64,000 nucleotides of DNA from Fimenecus sp045532175 (GTDB lineage: Bacteria > Bacillota > Clostridia > Oscillospirales > Acutalibacteraceae). The notes under the pieces are model-generated. The model was given only the letters and a program-made list of their open reading frames with translations. It had not been told where the DNA came from and made no database searches. This document shows, piece by piece, positions 8,535-18,827 of this stretch (within the stretch, counting starts at the first letter, position 1; every line of letters begins with the position of its first letter). The position numbers and the translations under genes were made by a program. The stretch lies in the NCBI GenBank assembly GCA_045532175.1, contig JAZSFK010000030.1:1-64000 (forward strand). The letters run 5' to 3'.

Positions 8535-8782
8535 TGTATCTGAACATTGGACAGGACACAGTTATTCTTGATAAAGAAATTTTAGGTATTTTTGACCTGG
8601 ATAATACAACGGTTAAACAGGCAACAAGGGATTACATAAACACGGCATCAAAAAATGGTGAATGTAAGTATGTTTCTCTTATAGAATTGCCAAAATCATT
8701 CATCGTTACAACAAAAGGTGAAAAAAGAAATATATATATTTCACCACTTAACACATCAACAATTTTTAAACGTATAAAATGA
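8534..8782 (+). CDS. remB: RemB family protein (DUF370, YaaB)
   Basis: 82-residue member of the RemA/RemB family. RemA controls biofilm matrix genes in B. subtilis by binding DNA; RemB is its paralogue beside gyrB. Recognisable blocks are YLNIGQDTVILDKEILGIFDLD near the start and SFIVTTKGEKRNIYISPLNTSTIFKR at the end. ATG 8534 is used because it overlaps the recF stop by one base; a TTG one codon earlier is less likely. The yaaA-recF-remB-gyrB order is the Bacillus arrangement. Confidence 0.88.
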   Translation: MYLNIGQDTVILDKEILGIFDLDNTTVKQATRDYINTASKNGECKYVSLIELPKSFIVTTKGEKRNIYISPLNTSTIFKRIK

Positions 8783-8812
8783 AAAAAGTCAATTATTTGA
8801 CGGAGGAAAAAA

Positions 8813-10774
8813 ATGAGCGACCAGATTAAAAACATTGAAGAACAAGAGGTTATGGATACTGTCGTAACCGAAACCTATGACGCCTCTGCTATTCAGGTTC
8901 TTGAGGGACTTGAAGCAGTAAGAAAGCGTCCGGGTATGTACATCGGTTCAACAGGACCAAAGGGACTTCATCACTTGGTTTATGAAATAGTCGATAACTC
9001 AATTGACGAAGCACTTGCAGGATATTGTACTCATATTGAAGTTGAAATTTTACCCGATAATATTATTACAGTACGTGATAACGGTCGTGGTATTCCTGTT
9101 GGTATCAATGAACAGCAAGGACTTCCTGCAGTTACGGTTGTTTTAACCGTTCTTCATGCAGGCGGTAAATTCGGTGGTAGCGGTTATAAGGTGTCAGGTG
9201 GTTTGCACGGTGTTGGTTCATCAGTTGTAAATGCTCTTTCAGAGTGGTTTGAGGTTGAAGTCAGCCAGAACGGACACGTTCATCATCAAAGATTTGAAAG
9301 AGGTAACATTGTTACAGACCTTAAAGTAATTGGTGATACAGAAAAAACAGGAACATTTATTAAATTCAAGGCTGACCCTGAAATCTTTACAGAAACAACT
9401 GTTTATGAATATGAAGTTTTGCAAAGAAGACTTCGCGAACAGGCATTCTTAAATGCTGGTCTTTCAATCACACTTACAGATAAACGTGACCCTGATAATA
9501 TTGTAGAAGAAAATTTCTGCTATGAGGGTGGTATTAAATCCTTCGTTGATTATATTAATACAAGTCGTGGTCTTACTCCCGTTGTTGATGATATTATGCA
9601 CTTTACAACTGTTAACGGTGACAGAAGTGCCGAGGTTTCAATCTCATATAATGACGGTTACAATGAAATTATTTTGAGCTTTGCAAACGGTGTTCGCACA
9701 ATTGACGGCGGTACTCACGAAAACGGTTTCAAAACTGCACTTACTCGTGTATTTAATGAATACGGCAGAAAATTCAAACTCTTAAAAGATAACGACAAAA
9801 ATCTTTCCGGTGATGATGTCCGTGAAGGTCTTACAGCTGTTATCAGCGTAAAACTTACCGAAGCAGAATTTGAAGGACAGACAAAGGGTAAGCTGGGTAA
9901 CACAGAAATGCAGACTATCGTATCAAAGATGATTTACGATAAGCTCATGACATATTTTGAGGAAAATCCGTCTGCTGCAAAGGCAATTTTCAATAAGGCA
10001 CTTGACGCATCAAGGGCAAGAGAAGCTGCAAGAAAAGCAAGGGACAGTGCAAGAAGAAAATCTGCACTTGAAGGAAACTCACTTCCCGGTAAGCTTGCAG
10101 ACTGTATTGACAAAAACCCTGAAAATACTGAAATTTTCATCGTCGAGGGTGACTCTGCGGGCGGTTCTGCAAAAGAGGGCAGAGATAACAGAATTCAGGC
10201 AATTCTCCCACTTTGGGGTAAAATGCTTAACGTTGAAAAGGCAAGAATTGACAAGGTTATCGGTAACGATAAATTGACACCTGTTGTTACCGCACTCGGT
10301 ACCGGTATCGGTGAAGAATTCAATATTGAAAAACTCCGTTATCATAAAATTGTTATTATGGCCGATGCCGACGTTGACGGTCAGCATATCAGAACACTAC
10401 TGCTGACATTCTTCTTCAGATATATGAGAGATTTGATTGACGGTGGATACATTTACATCGCTCAACCTCCACTTTTCAAAGTCAGTAAAGGTAAACGTCA
10501 CGAATATGCTTTCTCCGATGAACAGAGAGATGCATTCCTTGAAGAAATGGGTGCTAATTGTGATGTTCAACGATATAAGGGTCTTGGTGAAATGGACCCC
10601 GAGCAGTTGTGGGAAACAACAATGGACCCTGCAACAAGAACTATGCTTCGAGTAACACTTGAAGATGCAATGGAAGCGGACGAAACTTTCTCAATTCTTA
10701 TGGGTGACAAGGTTGAGCCACGTCGTGATTTTATTGAGAAGAATGCAAAGTATGTTCAGAATCTTGACATTTAA
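8813..10774 (+). CDS. gyrB: DNA gyrase subunit B
   Basis: 653-residue ATPase subunit of gyrase. The GHKL ATP site shows in YEIVDNSIDEALAGY, VRDNGRGIPVG and GGKFGGSGYKVSGGLHGVG, and the TOPRIM domain in IFIVEGDSAGGSAKEGRDNR and IVIMADADVDGQHIRTLLLTF. GDKVEPRRDFIEKNA closes the protein. A GGAGG site precedes the ATG and gyrA follows after 31 bases. It acts with GyrA to introduce negative supercoils. Confidence 0.98.
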   Translation: MSDQIKNIEEQEVMDTVVTETYDASAIQVLEGLEAVRKRPGMYIGSTGPKGLHHLVYEIVDNSIDEALAGYCTHIEVEILPDNIITVRDNGRGIPVGINEQQGLPAVTVVLTVLHAGGKFGGSGYKVSGGLHGVGSSVVNALSEWFEVEVSQNGHVHHQRFERGNIVTDLKVIGDTEKTGTFIKFKADPEIFTETTVYEYEVLQRRLREQAFLNAGLSITLTDKRDPDNIVEENFCYEGGIKSFVDYINTSRGLTPVVDDIMHFTTVNGDRSAEVSISYNDGYNEIILSFANGVRTIDGGTHENGFKTALTRVFNEYGRKFKLLKDNDKNLSGDDVREGLTAVISVKLTEAEFEGQTKGKLGNTEMQTIVSKMIYDKLMTYFEENPSAAKAIFNKALDASRAREAARKARDSARRKSALEGNSLPGKLADCIDKNPENTEIFIVEGDSAGGSAKEGRDNRIQAILPLWGKMLNVEKARIDKVIGNDKLTPVVTALGTGIGEEFNIEKLRYHKIVIMADADVDGQHIRTLLLTFFFRYMRDLIDGGYIYIAQPPLFKVSKGKRHEYAFSDEQRDAFLEEMGANCDVQRYKGLGEMDPEQLWETTMDPATRTMLRVTLEDAMEADETFSILMGDKVEPRRDFIEKNAKYVQNLDI

Positions 10775-10805
10775 TTTACAGAGTTAGAAAAATAGAGGTA
10801 ATAAG

Positions 10806-13331
10806 ATGAGTAAAGCTAACAATCCTAATCTTGGCGGATATATTCCCCTTGAAGAACAGAATATTATAAATGTTGAGATTAACAAGGAAATGAGAAAATC
10901 ATTTCTTGACTACTCAATGTCCGTTATTACATCACGTGCACTTCCCGATGTTCGTGACGGTTTAAAACCTGTTCACAGAAGAATTCTTTATACAATGTAT
11001 GAAAATTCACTTTATCCTGACAAACCGCACCGTAAGTGTGCCGATACAGTCGGTTCAGTGCTGGGTAGATACCACCCCCACGGTGACGCATCTGTTTATG
11101 ATGCAATGGTTCGTCTTGCACAGGATTTCTCAATGAGATATGTTCTTGTTGACGGTCACGGTAACTTCGGTTCAGTTGACGGTGACCCGCCTGCTGCATA
11201 CCGTTATACAGAGTCAAGAATGAGCAAAATCGCTCTTGAAATGCTTACAAATATTGATAAGGACACAGTTGATTTTACAACCAACTACGACGACCGTCTT
11301 AAAGAGCCAACCGTTTTGCCATCAAGATACCCAAATCTCTTGGCTAATGGCTCAACAGGTATTGCTGTTGGTATGGCTACAAACATTCCGCCTCACAATC
11401 TTGGTGAATTGGTTGACGGTATCTGCTGTGTGATTGATAATCCTGAAGCAGAGCTTGACGATATTATGGAGCATATCAAAGGACCTGACTTCCCCACAAG
11501 CGGTATTATTATGGGTCGAAGCGGTATTCGTGCTGCTTATGCTACCGGTCGTGGTAAGATTACACTTCGTGGCCGTGCAGAAATCGTTGAAAATGATAAA
11601 AACGGACGCTTCCAGATTATTATCACTGAACTTCCTTATCAGGTAAACAAGGCAAGACTTATTGAGTCTATTGCTGATTTACACAAGGACAAGAGAATTG
11701 AGGGTCTTTCTGACATCAACGACTATTCATCAAAACGCGGCGGCGGTATGAGAATTGTTATTGACTTAAAGCGTGATGCTAACCCACAGGTTGTACTTAA
11801 TCAGTTGTATCAGATGACACAGCTTCAGGTTTCCTATGGTATTATTCAGTTGGCACTTGTTAACGGTGAGCCAAAAATTCTTACATTAAAACAAATTATT
11901 GAAGAATATATTAAGTTCCAATGTGAGATTATAACAAGAAGAACACAATATGATTTGAATAAAGCACAGGCTCGTGAGCATATTCTTGAAGGTCTGGCAA
12001 GGGCAATTGATATTGTTGATGAAATTATAGCAACAATTCGTGGTTGTAAGGGCGGTCAGGCAGAAGCAAAGGTTGCAATTATGGAGAAATTCGACTTTGA
12101 TGACCCACAGGCAACTGCTATCGTTGCATTCCGTCTTGGTCAGCTTGCAGGTCTTGAAATTCAGAAAATTATTGCAGAGCGAGATGAGTTAAGACTTAAA
12201 ATTGCAGAATATCTTGAAATTCTCGGTTCAGAAACAAAAGTTAAGGAAATTCTTAAGGATGAACTTCAGGTTATCGGCAAGAAATTCGGTGACGACAGAA
12301 GAACAGAAATCTCAAATGTTCTTGGTGAGGTTGATATTGAAGACCTTATTGCAGAGGAAGATTGCGTGTTTACTCTTACAAAGATGGGTTACATCAAACG
12401 TCAGCCTGTTGAAACTTATCAGGTACAGCGTCGTGGCGGTAAGGGTATCAAGGGTATGAGCCGTCGTGAAGAGGACTATGCTGAAAGTATGTTTATCTGC
12501 TCATCCCACGATTACATTCTTTTCTTCACATCTGAAGGTAAGATGTACAGACTTAAGGGTTATGAAATTCCGGAGGGAACAAGAACAAGCAAGGGTATGA
12601 ATATTGTTAATATTCTTCCGATTACTGCGGAAGAAAAGGTTACCGCAATGCTTCGTGTTCCTGATTTTGGTGAGGATAAATATTTCCTTTGCATGGCAAC
12701 AAAGAACGGTGTTATCAAAAGAACTGAACTTGATGCATACAAGAATATCCGTAAGAGTGGTATCATCGCAATTAATCTTGACGAAGGTGATGAGCTTCGT
12801 TGGGTTAAGCTTACTGACGGCGAACAGAAACTTATGGTTGCAACTCGTAAGGGTATGAGCATCTGCTTTGATGAAAATGATGCACGTGCTATCGGCAGAA
12901 CTGCTCGTGGTGTTCGTGCAATCGCTCTCGGTGAGGGTGACGAGGTTGTAGGTATGGTTATTTTCCGTGATGAAGGTAAGGTACTCACTATCAGCGAAAA
13001 AGGTTACGGCAGACGAAGTGATGTTTCTAACTATCGTGTTCAGAACCGTGGCGGTAAGGGACTTACTAACTATCACGTTGAACAATATGGGGATGTTTGT
13101 GCCGTTGAAATGGTTAATGAAAATCAGGATATCATTATGATTTCTTCTGATGGTATCATTATCCGTCTTCCGGCAGAGCAGGTAAGAGAATGTAATCGTC
13201 CTTCAAAGGGTGTTATCCTTATGAAAACAAAGGATGGCGAAAGAGTTGTTACAATTTCTCTTGCGGAGCATGAGGATGAAGAGGTTGACCAAGTATTGGA
13301 TAAGGAAACTGAAAATACAGAAGAAAATTAG
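10806..13331 (+). CDS. gyrA: DNA gyrase subunit A
   Basis: 841-residue breakage-reunion subunit. The catalytic Tyr lies in the AAYRYTESRM block and the C-terminal beta-pinwheel contains the GyrA box QRRGGKGIKG, supporting gyrase rather than topoisomerase IV. A Glu/Asp-rich tail ends the protein. The quinolone-determining region reads YHPHGDASVYDAMVRLAQ. The position of E. coli Ser83 is Ala95 here (codon GCA at 11088-11090), while the Asp87 equivalent is kept. An AGAGGT ribosome-binding site precedes the ATG. Confidence 0.98.
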   Translation: MSKANNPNLGGYIPLEEQNIINVEINKEMRKSFLDYSMSVITSRALPDVRDGLKPVHRRILYTMYENSLYPDKPHRKCADTVGSVLGRYHPHGDASVYDAMVRLAQDFSMRYVLVDGHGNFGSVDGDPPAAYRYTESRMSKIALEMLTNIDKDTVDFTTNYDDRLKEPTVLPSRYPNLLANGSTGIAVGMATNIPPHNLGELVDGICCVIDNPEAELDDIMEHIKGPDFPTSGIIMGRSGIRAAYATGRGKITLRGRAEIVENDKNGRFQIIITELPYQVNKARLIESIADLHKDKRIEGLSDINDYSSKRGGGMRIVIDLKRDANPQVVLNQLYQMTQLQVSYGIIQLALVNGEPKILTLKQIIEEYIKFQCEIITRRTQYDLNKAQAREHILEGLARAIDIVDEIIATIRGCKGGQAEAKVAIMEKFDFDDPQATAIVAFRLGQLAGLEIQKIIAERDELRLKIAEYLEILGSETKVKEILKDELQVIGKKFGDDRRTEISNVLGEVDIEDLIAEEDCVFTLTKMGYIKRQPVETYQVQRRGGKGIKGMSRREEDYAESMFICSSHDYILFFTSEGKMYRLKGYEIPEGTRTSKGMNIVNILPITAEEKVTAMLRVPDFGEDKYFLCMATKNGVIKRTELDAYKNIRKSGIIAINLDEGDELRWVKLTDGEQKLMVATRKGMSICFDENDARAIGRTARGVRAIALGEGDEVVGMVIFRDEGKVLTISEKGYGRRSDVSNYRVQNRGGKGLTNYHVEQYGDVCAVEMVNENQDIIMISSDGIIIRLPAEQVRECNRPSKGVILMKTKDGERVVTISLAEHEDEEVDQVLDKETENTEEN

Positions 13332-13360
13332 TTTTTCGGTTAACGAAAGGAAGATGCTGA

Positions 13361-14653
13361 ATGGACACCAACAATAAAAGAGATGAAGAGGTTTTTAACT
13401 TCTCAAACGGAGAATTAGTACCCGACGAAAATGAGGTTTCTGAAATTACAAATGAATTTGCCGAGTCTGAAGAAGCAGAAGTACCGAAAAAGCCAAAAAA
13501 GAAAAAAAGCTTGAAAAGAAGGATTTTAAAGGGTTTTCTTATCTTTATGTGTATTTTTCTTTCTCTTGTTTTAGTTCTTGCAGGAACTGCTACAATCTTT
13601 ATTTTCAGCAAGCTTGGGAAAATCACTTATGATACGGATGAGCCTGTAAAAATCAACCCTAATCAGGAATTTGTAGTTCCTGATGGCGAGGAAATAGATT
13701 TCGGCTTAATAGGTGATGCAGCAGGAAATTCTATGAAGGAATATCTTAAAAACTGGGCTACTAATGACGGCAAGAAGATGTGGGATAAGAATGTTTTGAA
13801 TTTTCTTCTTATTGGCAGCGATGCTTCAGTTTATGATTCTAACCGTGCCCATGTTACGGATAAGGGAAATACTGATGCTATGATGGTTGTTTCCATTGAC
13901 AGAAAGGAAAAAACCATAAAAATGGTTTCGTTTATGCGTGACAGTTATACTTATATGGACCAGTTTGACCGATTTGCAAAGCTCAATGCGGCATGTGCTA
14001 ACGGAGGACCTGCATATCTTGTTGAAACAATTGAAAACAATTTCAAAATTGAGATTGACGGATATATATTGGTTGACACGGATTCTTTTGTGCAGATTAT
14101 TGATATACTCGGCGGTGTAAGAGTCGATGTTGACGGATATTTTGCCGATTACCTGACAAATAATAAAGACGGTTCTTTCCCGAGAGGAAAAAATGTTCTT
14201 CTTAACGGAAAACAGGCCTTAAGATATGCCAGAGTCAGAAAAGCTCATGCTGACGGTGATATAAGCCGTGTTTCAAAACAGCGTGAAGTTATAATGGCGA
14301 TAATTGAAAAGTGCAAGGGTGCAACTGTTGGTGAAATCAATGCGGTTCTGGATGTCATTCTTGCTAATATGAGAACAAATATCAGTCAGGGTACAATATT
14401 CGGATATATCCCGACAGCAGTTGCGGAAGGCTGGGCAGGTTATACTATTTCTGAACTGACTATGCCTGATAAATACACAAGATATTCATACGTATCTTCT
14501 GAAACTGCGTGGATTTGGGTTATTGATTATCCTTTAGCTGCACAGACAACTCAGCTTTTCCTCTATGGAGAAACAAATATTGAAGAACTTCCTGAGGACA
14601 GAGAAACAGCAATTAGTGTTATGGGTGGGTATGTTCCTAAAAAGACTAACTAA
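13361..14653 (+). CDS. LytR-CpsA-Psr (LCP) family cell-wall polymer ligase
   Basis: 430-residue membrane protein. A charged cytoplasmic N-terminus ending in a Lys-rich stretch precedes one transmembrane helix (about residues 58-82). The outer part contains the LCP domain, with FLLIGSDA, TDAMMVVSIDRKEKTIKMVSFMRD, the Arg-rich FPRGKNVLLNGKQALRYARVRKAHADGDISR and KQREVIMAI. LCP proteins move teichoic acids or other glycopolymers from lipid carriers to peptidoglycan on the outer face. GAAAGGAAG lies about nine bases before the ATG. The next gene follows 17 bases later. Confidence 0.93.
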   Translation: MDTNNKRDEEVFNFSNGELVPDENEVSEITNEFAESEEAEVPKKPKKKKSLKRRILKGFLIFMCIFLSLVLVLAGTATIFIFSKLGKITYDTDEPVKINPNQEFVVPDGEEIDFGLIGDAAGNSMKEYLKNWATNDGKKMWDKNVLNFLLIGSDASVYDSNRAHVTDKGNTDAMMVVSIDRKEKTIKMVSFMRDSYTYMDQFDRFAKLNAACANGGPAYLVETIENNFKIEIDGYILVDTDSFVQIIDILGGVRVDVDGYFADYLTNNKDGSFPRGKNVLLNGKQALRYARVRKAHADGDISRVSKQREVIMAIIEKCKGATVGEINAVLDVILANMRTNISQGTIFGYIPTAVAEGWAGYTISELTMPDKYTRYSYVSSETAWIWVIDYPLAAQTTQLFLYGETNIEELPEDRETAISVMGGYVPKKTN

Positions 14654-14670
14654 TTTCAGGGTGTGAATAT

Positions 14671-15750
14671 ATGAACAACTATTACGGAAACGGTCAGCCC
14701 GGTGGATGGCAGACTCCCCCACAAAACAATTATTCAAATTCTTACGGATATGCGAATTGGTACTATGCTTATAATGAGCAATATCAATTAGAAGAAAAAA
14801 GACAACAGGAAAAAAAGAAGATAAAAAAAATAGGTAGTCTTTGCGGATTTGCCGCATTATTATATGTGGCAATTTCCTTCGGGATTTCCTTTGGATTACA
14901 GATACTCTTTATGATACTTCCGCCATTGGCAGGAGTATTTCAGGAAACAGCGGTTATTCTTGCCTTTGATACAATCACGTCCGTTCTTTCTCTCGGAATA
15001 CCTTTTTTGGTAATATACTTTTTTCTTAAGAGAAAAGGTGCGGTAGAAGGATTGCCTTATGAAAAACCTGCTGATGTAAAAAGCTCTATTTTCCTGACAA
15101 TGTTATCAATACCCACTATGATATTGTCATCCGTTGCAATAAACTTTGTTTCTGCGATTTTCCAGACAATGATAGGGGTAGAATTTACAAGTAATGTCGG
15201 AGAAACAAATGTAGCAACATTTCCGGGAATAATTATGGCAACTTTGAGCATTGCCGTTGTTCCAGCAGTTATAGAGGAGTTTGCGGTCAGAGGTGCTATT
15301 ATGCAACCTCTTCGTAAGTATGGCGACAAATTTGCAATTATTCTTTCAGCTTTGTTTTTCTCTTTACTTCACGGAAATATGTTCCAGATTCCCTATACAT
15401 TTGTAGGCGGACTTATTCTCGGATATCTTGCGGTAAAAACAAAAAGTATGTGGCCACCTATGATTCTTCACTTTGTAAATAACGGTTATTCAGTTATCGT
15501 TATGATTATAAGTGACCTGTTTGGCGACGATAAAGGAAATCTTTCTGCATATATAATGTGGGCAGCCTTTATAATTATAGGAGTTGTAGGACTCGTAGGA
15601 TATGTTGTTACAAGAAATAAAGAGCATTTGTCTGAAGGCGAAAGTGTTTTAAAAACGGGAGAAAAAATCAAAGCCTTTATACAAAATATTCCTATGATTA
15701 TTATGATTATAGTTTTCGGAATAATGACACTTGGCAGCATAGTGGTTTAA
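14671..15750 (+). CDS. CPBP (Abi/CAAX-like) intramembrane metalloprotease
   Basis: 359-residue polytopic protein with about eight hydrophobic segments after a Gly/Asn/Tyr/Gln-rich cytoplasmic N-terminus (residues 1-55). The two glutamates and Arg of motif 1 appear in VIEEFAVRGAIMQPLRKYG, motif 2 His in SLLHGNMFQIPYTFVGGLILGYLA, and a later His in MILHFVNNGYS. The family includes prenyl-protein proteases and self-immunity proteins; the substrate here is unknown. The gene lies between an LCP protein and tadA in a tight plus-strand run. Confidence 0.88.
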   Translation: MNNYYGNGQPGGWQTPPQNNYSNSYGYANWYYAYNEQYQLEEKRQQEKKKIKKIGSLCGFAALLYVAISFGISFGLQILFMILPPLAGVFQETAVILAFDTITSVLSLGIPFLVIYFFLKRKGAVEGLPYEKPADVKSSIFLTMLSIPTMILSSVAINFVSAIFQTMIGVEFTSNVGETNVATFPGIIMATLSIAVVPAVIEEFAVRGAIMQPLRKYGDKFAIILSALFFSLLHGNMFQIPYTFVGGLILGYLAVKTKSMWPPMILHFVNNGYSVIVMIISDLFGDDKGNLSAYIMWAAFIIIGVVGLVGYVVTRNKEHLSEGESVLKTGEKIKAFIQNIPMIIMIIVFGIMTLGSIVV

Positions 15751-15752
15751 TT

Positions 15753-16220
15753 ATGGATAAGACAGAATATATGAAATATGCTCTTTCTCTTGCAGAAAAA
15801 TCTGCAATGGAAGGAGAAGTGCCTGTCGGAGCAATCGTTGTTTGCGACGGAAAAATCGTGGGTGAGGGCAGAAACCGTAGAGAAATCGTGAAAAATGCCT
15901 TACATCACGCAGAAATTGAAGCGATTAACGAGGCTTGTAAAAATCTTGGCGGTTGGCGACTCTGGAAATGTGATTTGTATGTCACTTTGGAGCCGTGTCC
16001 AATGTGTGCAGGTGCAATTATAAATTCAAGAATAAAAAATGTGTATTTCGGTGCGAGTGACACAAAAAATGGTGCTGTCGTTTCGGCAGCACAGCTTTTT
16101 GATATGAATTTCACCCATAAACCACAGTATGAGGGTGGAGTTATGGGAGAGGAATGTGCCGAAATCCTGTCATCATTCTTTAAAAATTTAAGAAAACAGA
16201 AGGAGAGTGAAGAAAAATGA
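15753..16220 (+). CDS. tadA: tRNA-specific adenosine deaminase TadA
   Basis: 155-residue zinc deaminase that converts A34 to inosine in tRNA-Arg(ACG). The active site shows HAEIEAI (His ligand and catalytic Glu) and LEPCPMCAGAIINSRI (two Cys ligands), then YFGASDTKNGAV. It overlaps mnmE by four bases (ATGA), so two anticodon-modifying enzymes are translationally coupled. Confidence 0.95.
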   Translation: MDKTEYMKYALSLAEKSAMEGEVPVGAIVVCDGKIVGEGRNRREIVKNALHHAEIEAINEACKNLGGWRLWKCDLYVTLEPCPMCAGAIINSRIKNVYFGASDTKNGAVVSAAQLFDMNFTHKPQYEGGVMGEECAEILSSFFKNLRKQKESEEK

Positions 16221-17578
16221 GCACTGTTGCGGCAATTTCAACAGGACGTGCCTCGGGCGGTATCGGAATCGTAAGAATTTCAGGCGAAAATGCCATCAGT
16301 ATCGCAGACAGAGTTTTTTCTTCATTCAACGGAAAGAAATTGTGTGAAGTTTCCGGTTATTCCGCACTTTACGGCAAGGCTTATGACAACAAAGGCAATA
16401 TTGATAATGTAGTTGCACTTGTTTTTAAAGCACCGAAAAGTTATACAGGTGAAGATGTTGTTGAAATATCCTGTCACGGCGGACTTTTTGTTACGGATAA
16501 AGTGCTTAAAGCGATTTATGATGCCGGTGCTGTTCCGGCAGAAGCAGGGGAATTTACAAAACGAGCATTTTTAAACGGAAAGATGGACTTAACAAGTGCC
16601 GAATCCGTTATGAATATTATTTCTGCACAGGGTGAACAGGCAGAAAAAATTGCTCTCGGTGTTTTAGAGGGCAGACTTTTTAAGGAAATCAAGCAAATTA
16701 ATGACAAATTGGTTTATGATTTGGCTCTTCTTTCCGCTTGGGTTGACTACCCTTATGAAGAAATCGAGGATTTGTCGGATAACAATTTAAAGGAGCATAT
16801 CAAGGACAGTATTAACAGTCTTGAAAAGCTTATAAATGACTTCGGTAAAGGGCAGATTATAATGGAGGGTGTTGACACCGCCATTGTCGGTTGTCCCAAT
16901 GTGGGAAAATCCACACTTATGAATCTTCTTTCAGGTACGGAAAAATCCATCGTTACCGAAATTGCAGGCACAACAAGAGATATTGTAGAGGATACCGTTA
17001 ATGTGGGTGGAATTACTCTTCGTCTTGCTGATACCGCAGGCGTTCGTGAAACAGAAGATATTGTTGAAAGCATAGGTGTTGACCGTGCGGTGAAAAGACT
17101 TGAAAGTGCCGAGTTAGTCCTTGCTGTTTTTGATGCAAGTCGCGAACTTAATGAGCAGGATAAGAAGCTTATTGAACTTTGCAAGGACAAAAAGGCTATC
17201 GGAATTGTCAATAAAATAGATTTAGACAAAAATCATCTAACGGAAAATTTGAAAGAAAAATTCGCTAAGTTAATTTTTATCTCAGCCAAAACAGGAGAGG
17301 GAAAAGAAGAACTTACCAAAGCTATTGAAGATGTTTTAGGGACTGCAGATTTTGACACATCTGCAACCGCCATTGTCAATGACCGTCAATGTGATTGCTG
17401 TAAAAAGGCACTTGATGCGTTAAAAGATGCAGAAAATGCTCTCGAGTTTGGTATGACAATGGATGCGGTTACGGTTTGCCTTGATTCAGCCATTGAAAAT
17501 CTTATGATTTTAACAGGCGAAAAGGCAACGGAGCTTGTTGTTAATGAAATTTTTGCACAATTTTGTGTAGGAAAATAA
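16217..17578 (+). CDS. mnmE: tRNA modification GTPase MnmE
   Basis: 453-residue GTPase partner of MnmG. The N-terminal formyl-THF-binding domain carries ISTGRASGGIGIVRISG, followed by PAEAGEFTKRAFLNGKMDL. The G domain has G1 GCPNVGKSTLMNLL, the K-loop/switch region VTEIAGTTRDIVEDTV, G3 DTAGVRETED and G4 NKID. The protein ends FCVGK, with the conserved Cys of the family C-terminus. It is coupled to tadA, whereas its usual partner mnmG sits on the other side of oriC. Confidence 0.97.
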   Translation: MSTVAAISTGRASGGIGIVRISGENAISIADRVFSSFNGKKLCEVSGYSALYGKAYDNKGNIDNVVALVFKAPKSYTGEDVVEISCHGGLFVTDKVLKAIYDAGAVPAEAGEFTKRAFLNGKMDLTSAESVMNIISAQGEQAEKIALGVLEGRLFKEIKQINDKLVYDLALLSAWVDYPYEEIEDLSDNNLKEHIKDSINSLEKLINDFGKGQIIMEGVDTAIVGCPNVGKSTLMNLLSGTEKSIVTEIAGTTRDIVEDTVNVGGITLRLADTAGVRETEDIVESIGVDRAVKRLESAELVLAVFDASRELNEQDKKLIELCKDKKAIGIVNKIDLDKNHLTENLKEKFAKLIFISAKTGEGKEELTKAIEDVLGTADFDTSATAIVNDRQCDCCKKALDALKDAENALEFGMTMDAVTVCLDSAIENLMILTGEKATELVVNEIFAQFCVGK

Positions 17579-17621
17579 CGAATAGTCAATAATTATCTAT
17601 AATGAAAAGAGGTTATATAAA

Positions 17622-18437
<816 letters not shown>

Positions 18438-18443
18438 TTTACG

Positions 18444-18472
18444 GTGGAGGGAAACCTCCACTTTCTTCTTTT
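18444..18472 (+). terminator. Terminator after the Mrp-family gene
   Basis: Stem GTGGAGG (18444-18450), GAAA loop, CCTCCAC (18455-18461), then TTTCTTCTTTT. It sits 6 bases after the stop codon. Confidence 0.85.
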
Positions 18473-18476
18473 GTTA

Positions 18477-18764
18477 GACAAATTGGAGTTTGTCGAATTG
18501 AGTGCAAAGTGCAAAACGCAGAGTGCAAAATGTCGGAACTGCGTTGCAATTATAATAAAACAAATTTAGAGCATCGTAGGGGCAGGTCTCTGTGCCTGCC
18601 CGTAATATTATCGTTAACTGCGGTCGGGCACGGCTGCGGGTGTCCGGTGGACACCTCTGCGAAGCAGAAGCGCCGACCGAACCGGCAGGTGAGACTTACC
18701 CGACCCTACATTACAACCCGTTTGGTGTGTCGAAAACATCCCGACAAATTCAAATTTGTTGAAA
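18477..18764. repeat. Modular intergenic repeat A with GC-rich MITE-like core
   Basis: A gene-free stretch with layered structure. The left border has a small inverted repeat (GACAAA...TTTGTC, 18477-18494) and a 24-base block at 18524-18547. The GC-rich core (18576-18709) begins GTAGGG and ends CCCTAC with imperfect terminal inverted repeats, and contains further hairpins such as GCAGGTCTCTGTGCCTGC. The right border is GACAAATTCAAATTTGT. Repeat B at 20.2 kb has the same 24-base block and the same right border around a different core. I see no coding potential; a 114-codon reading frame crossing it has no ribosome-binding site. Confidence 0.75.
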
Positions 18765-18767
18765 TCA

Positions 18768-18808
18768 TTTGCAAAAAGAAAACGGACTGCCCAATCGGTA
18801 GTCCGTTA
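18768..18808 (-). terminator. Terminator of the DUF4345 gene (minus strand)
   Basis: Inverted repeat AACGGACT (18781-18788) with AGTCCGTT (18800-18807), followed on the minus strand by TTTTCTTTTT. The stem is nearly the same as the terminator at 20437-20460. Confidence 0.75.
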
Positions 18809-18827
18809 TTTGTTTTGTTTGGAATTA

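Noticed and set aside
12501..13085. 194-codon antisense reading frame over gyrA
   Set aside because: Shadow of the gyrA coding strand; no ribosome-binding site and no recognisable protein.
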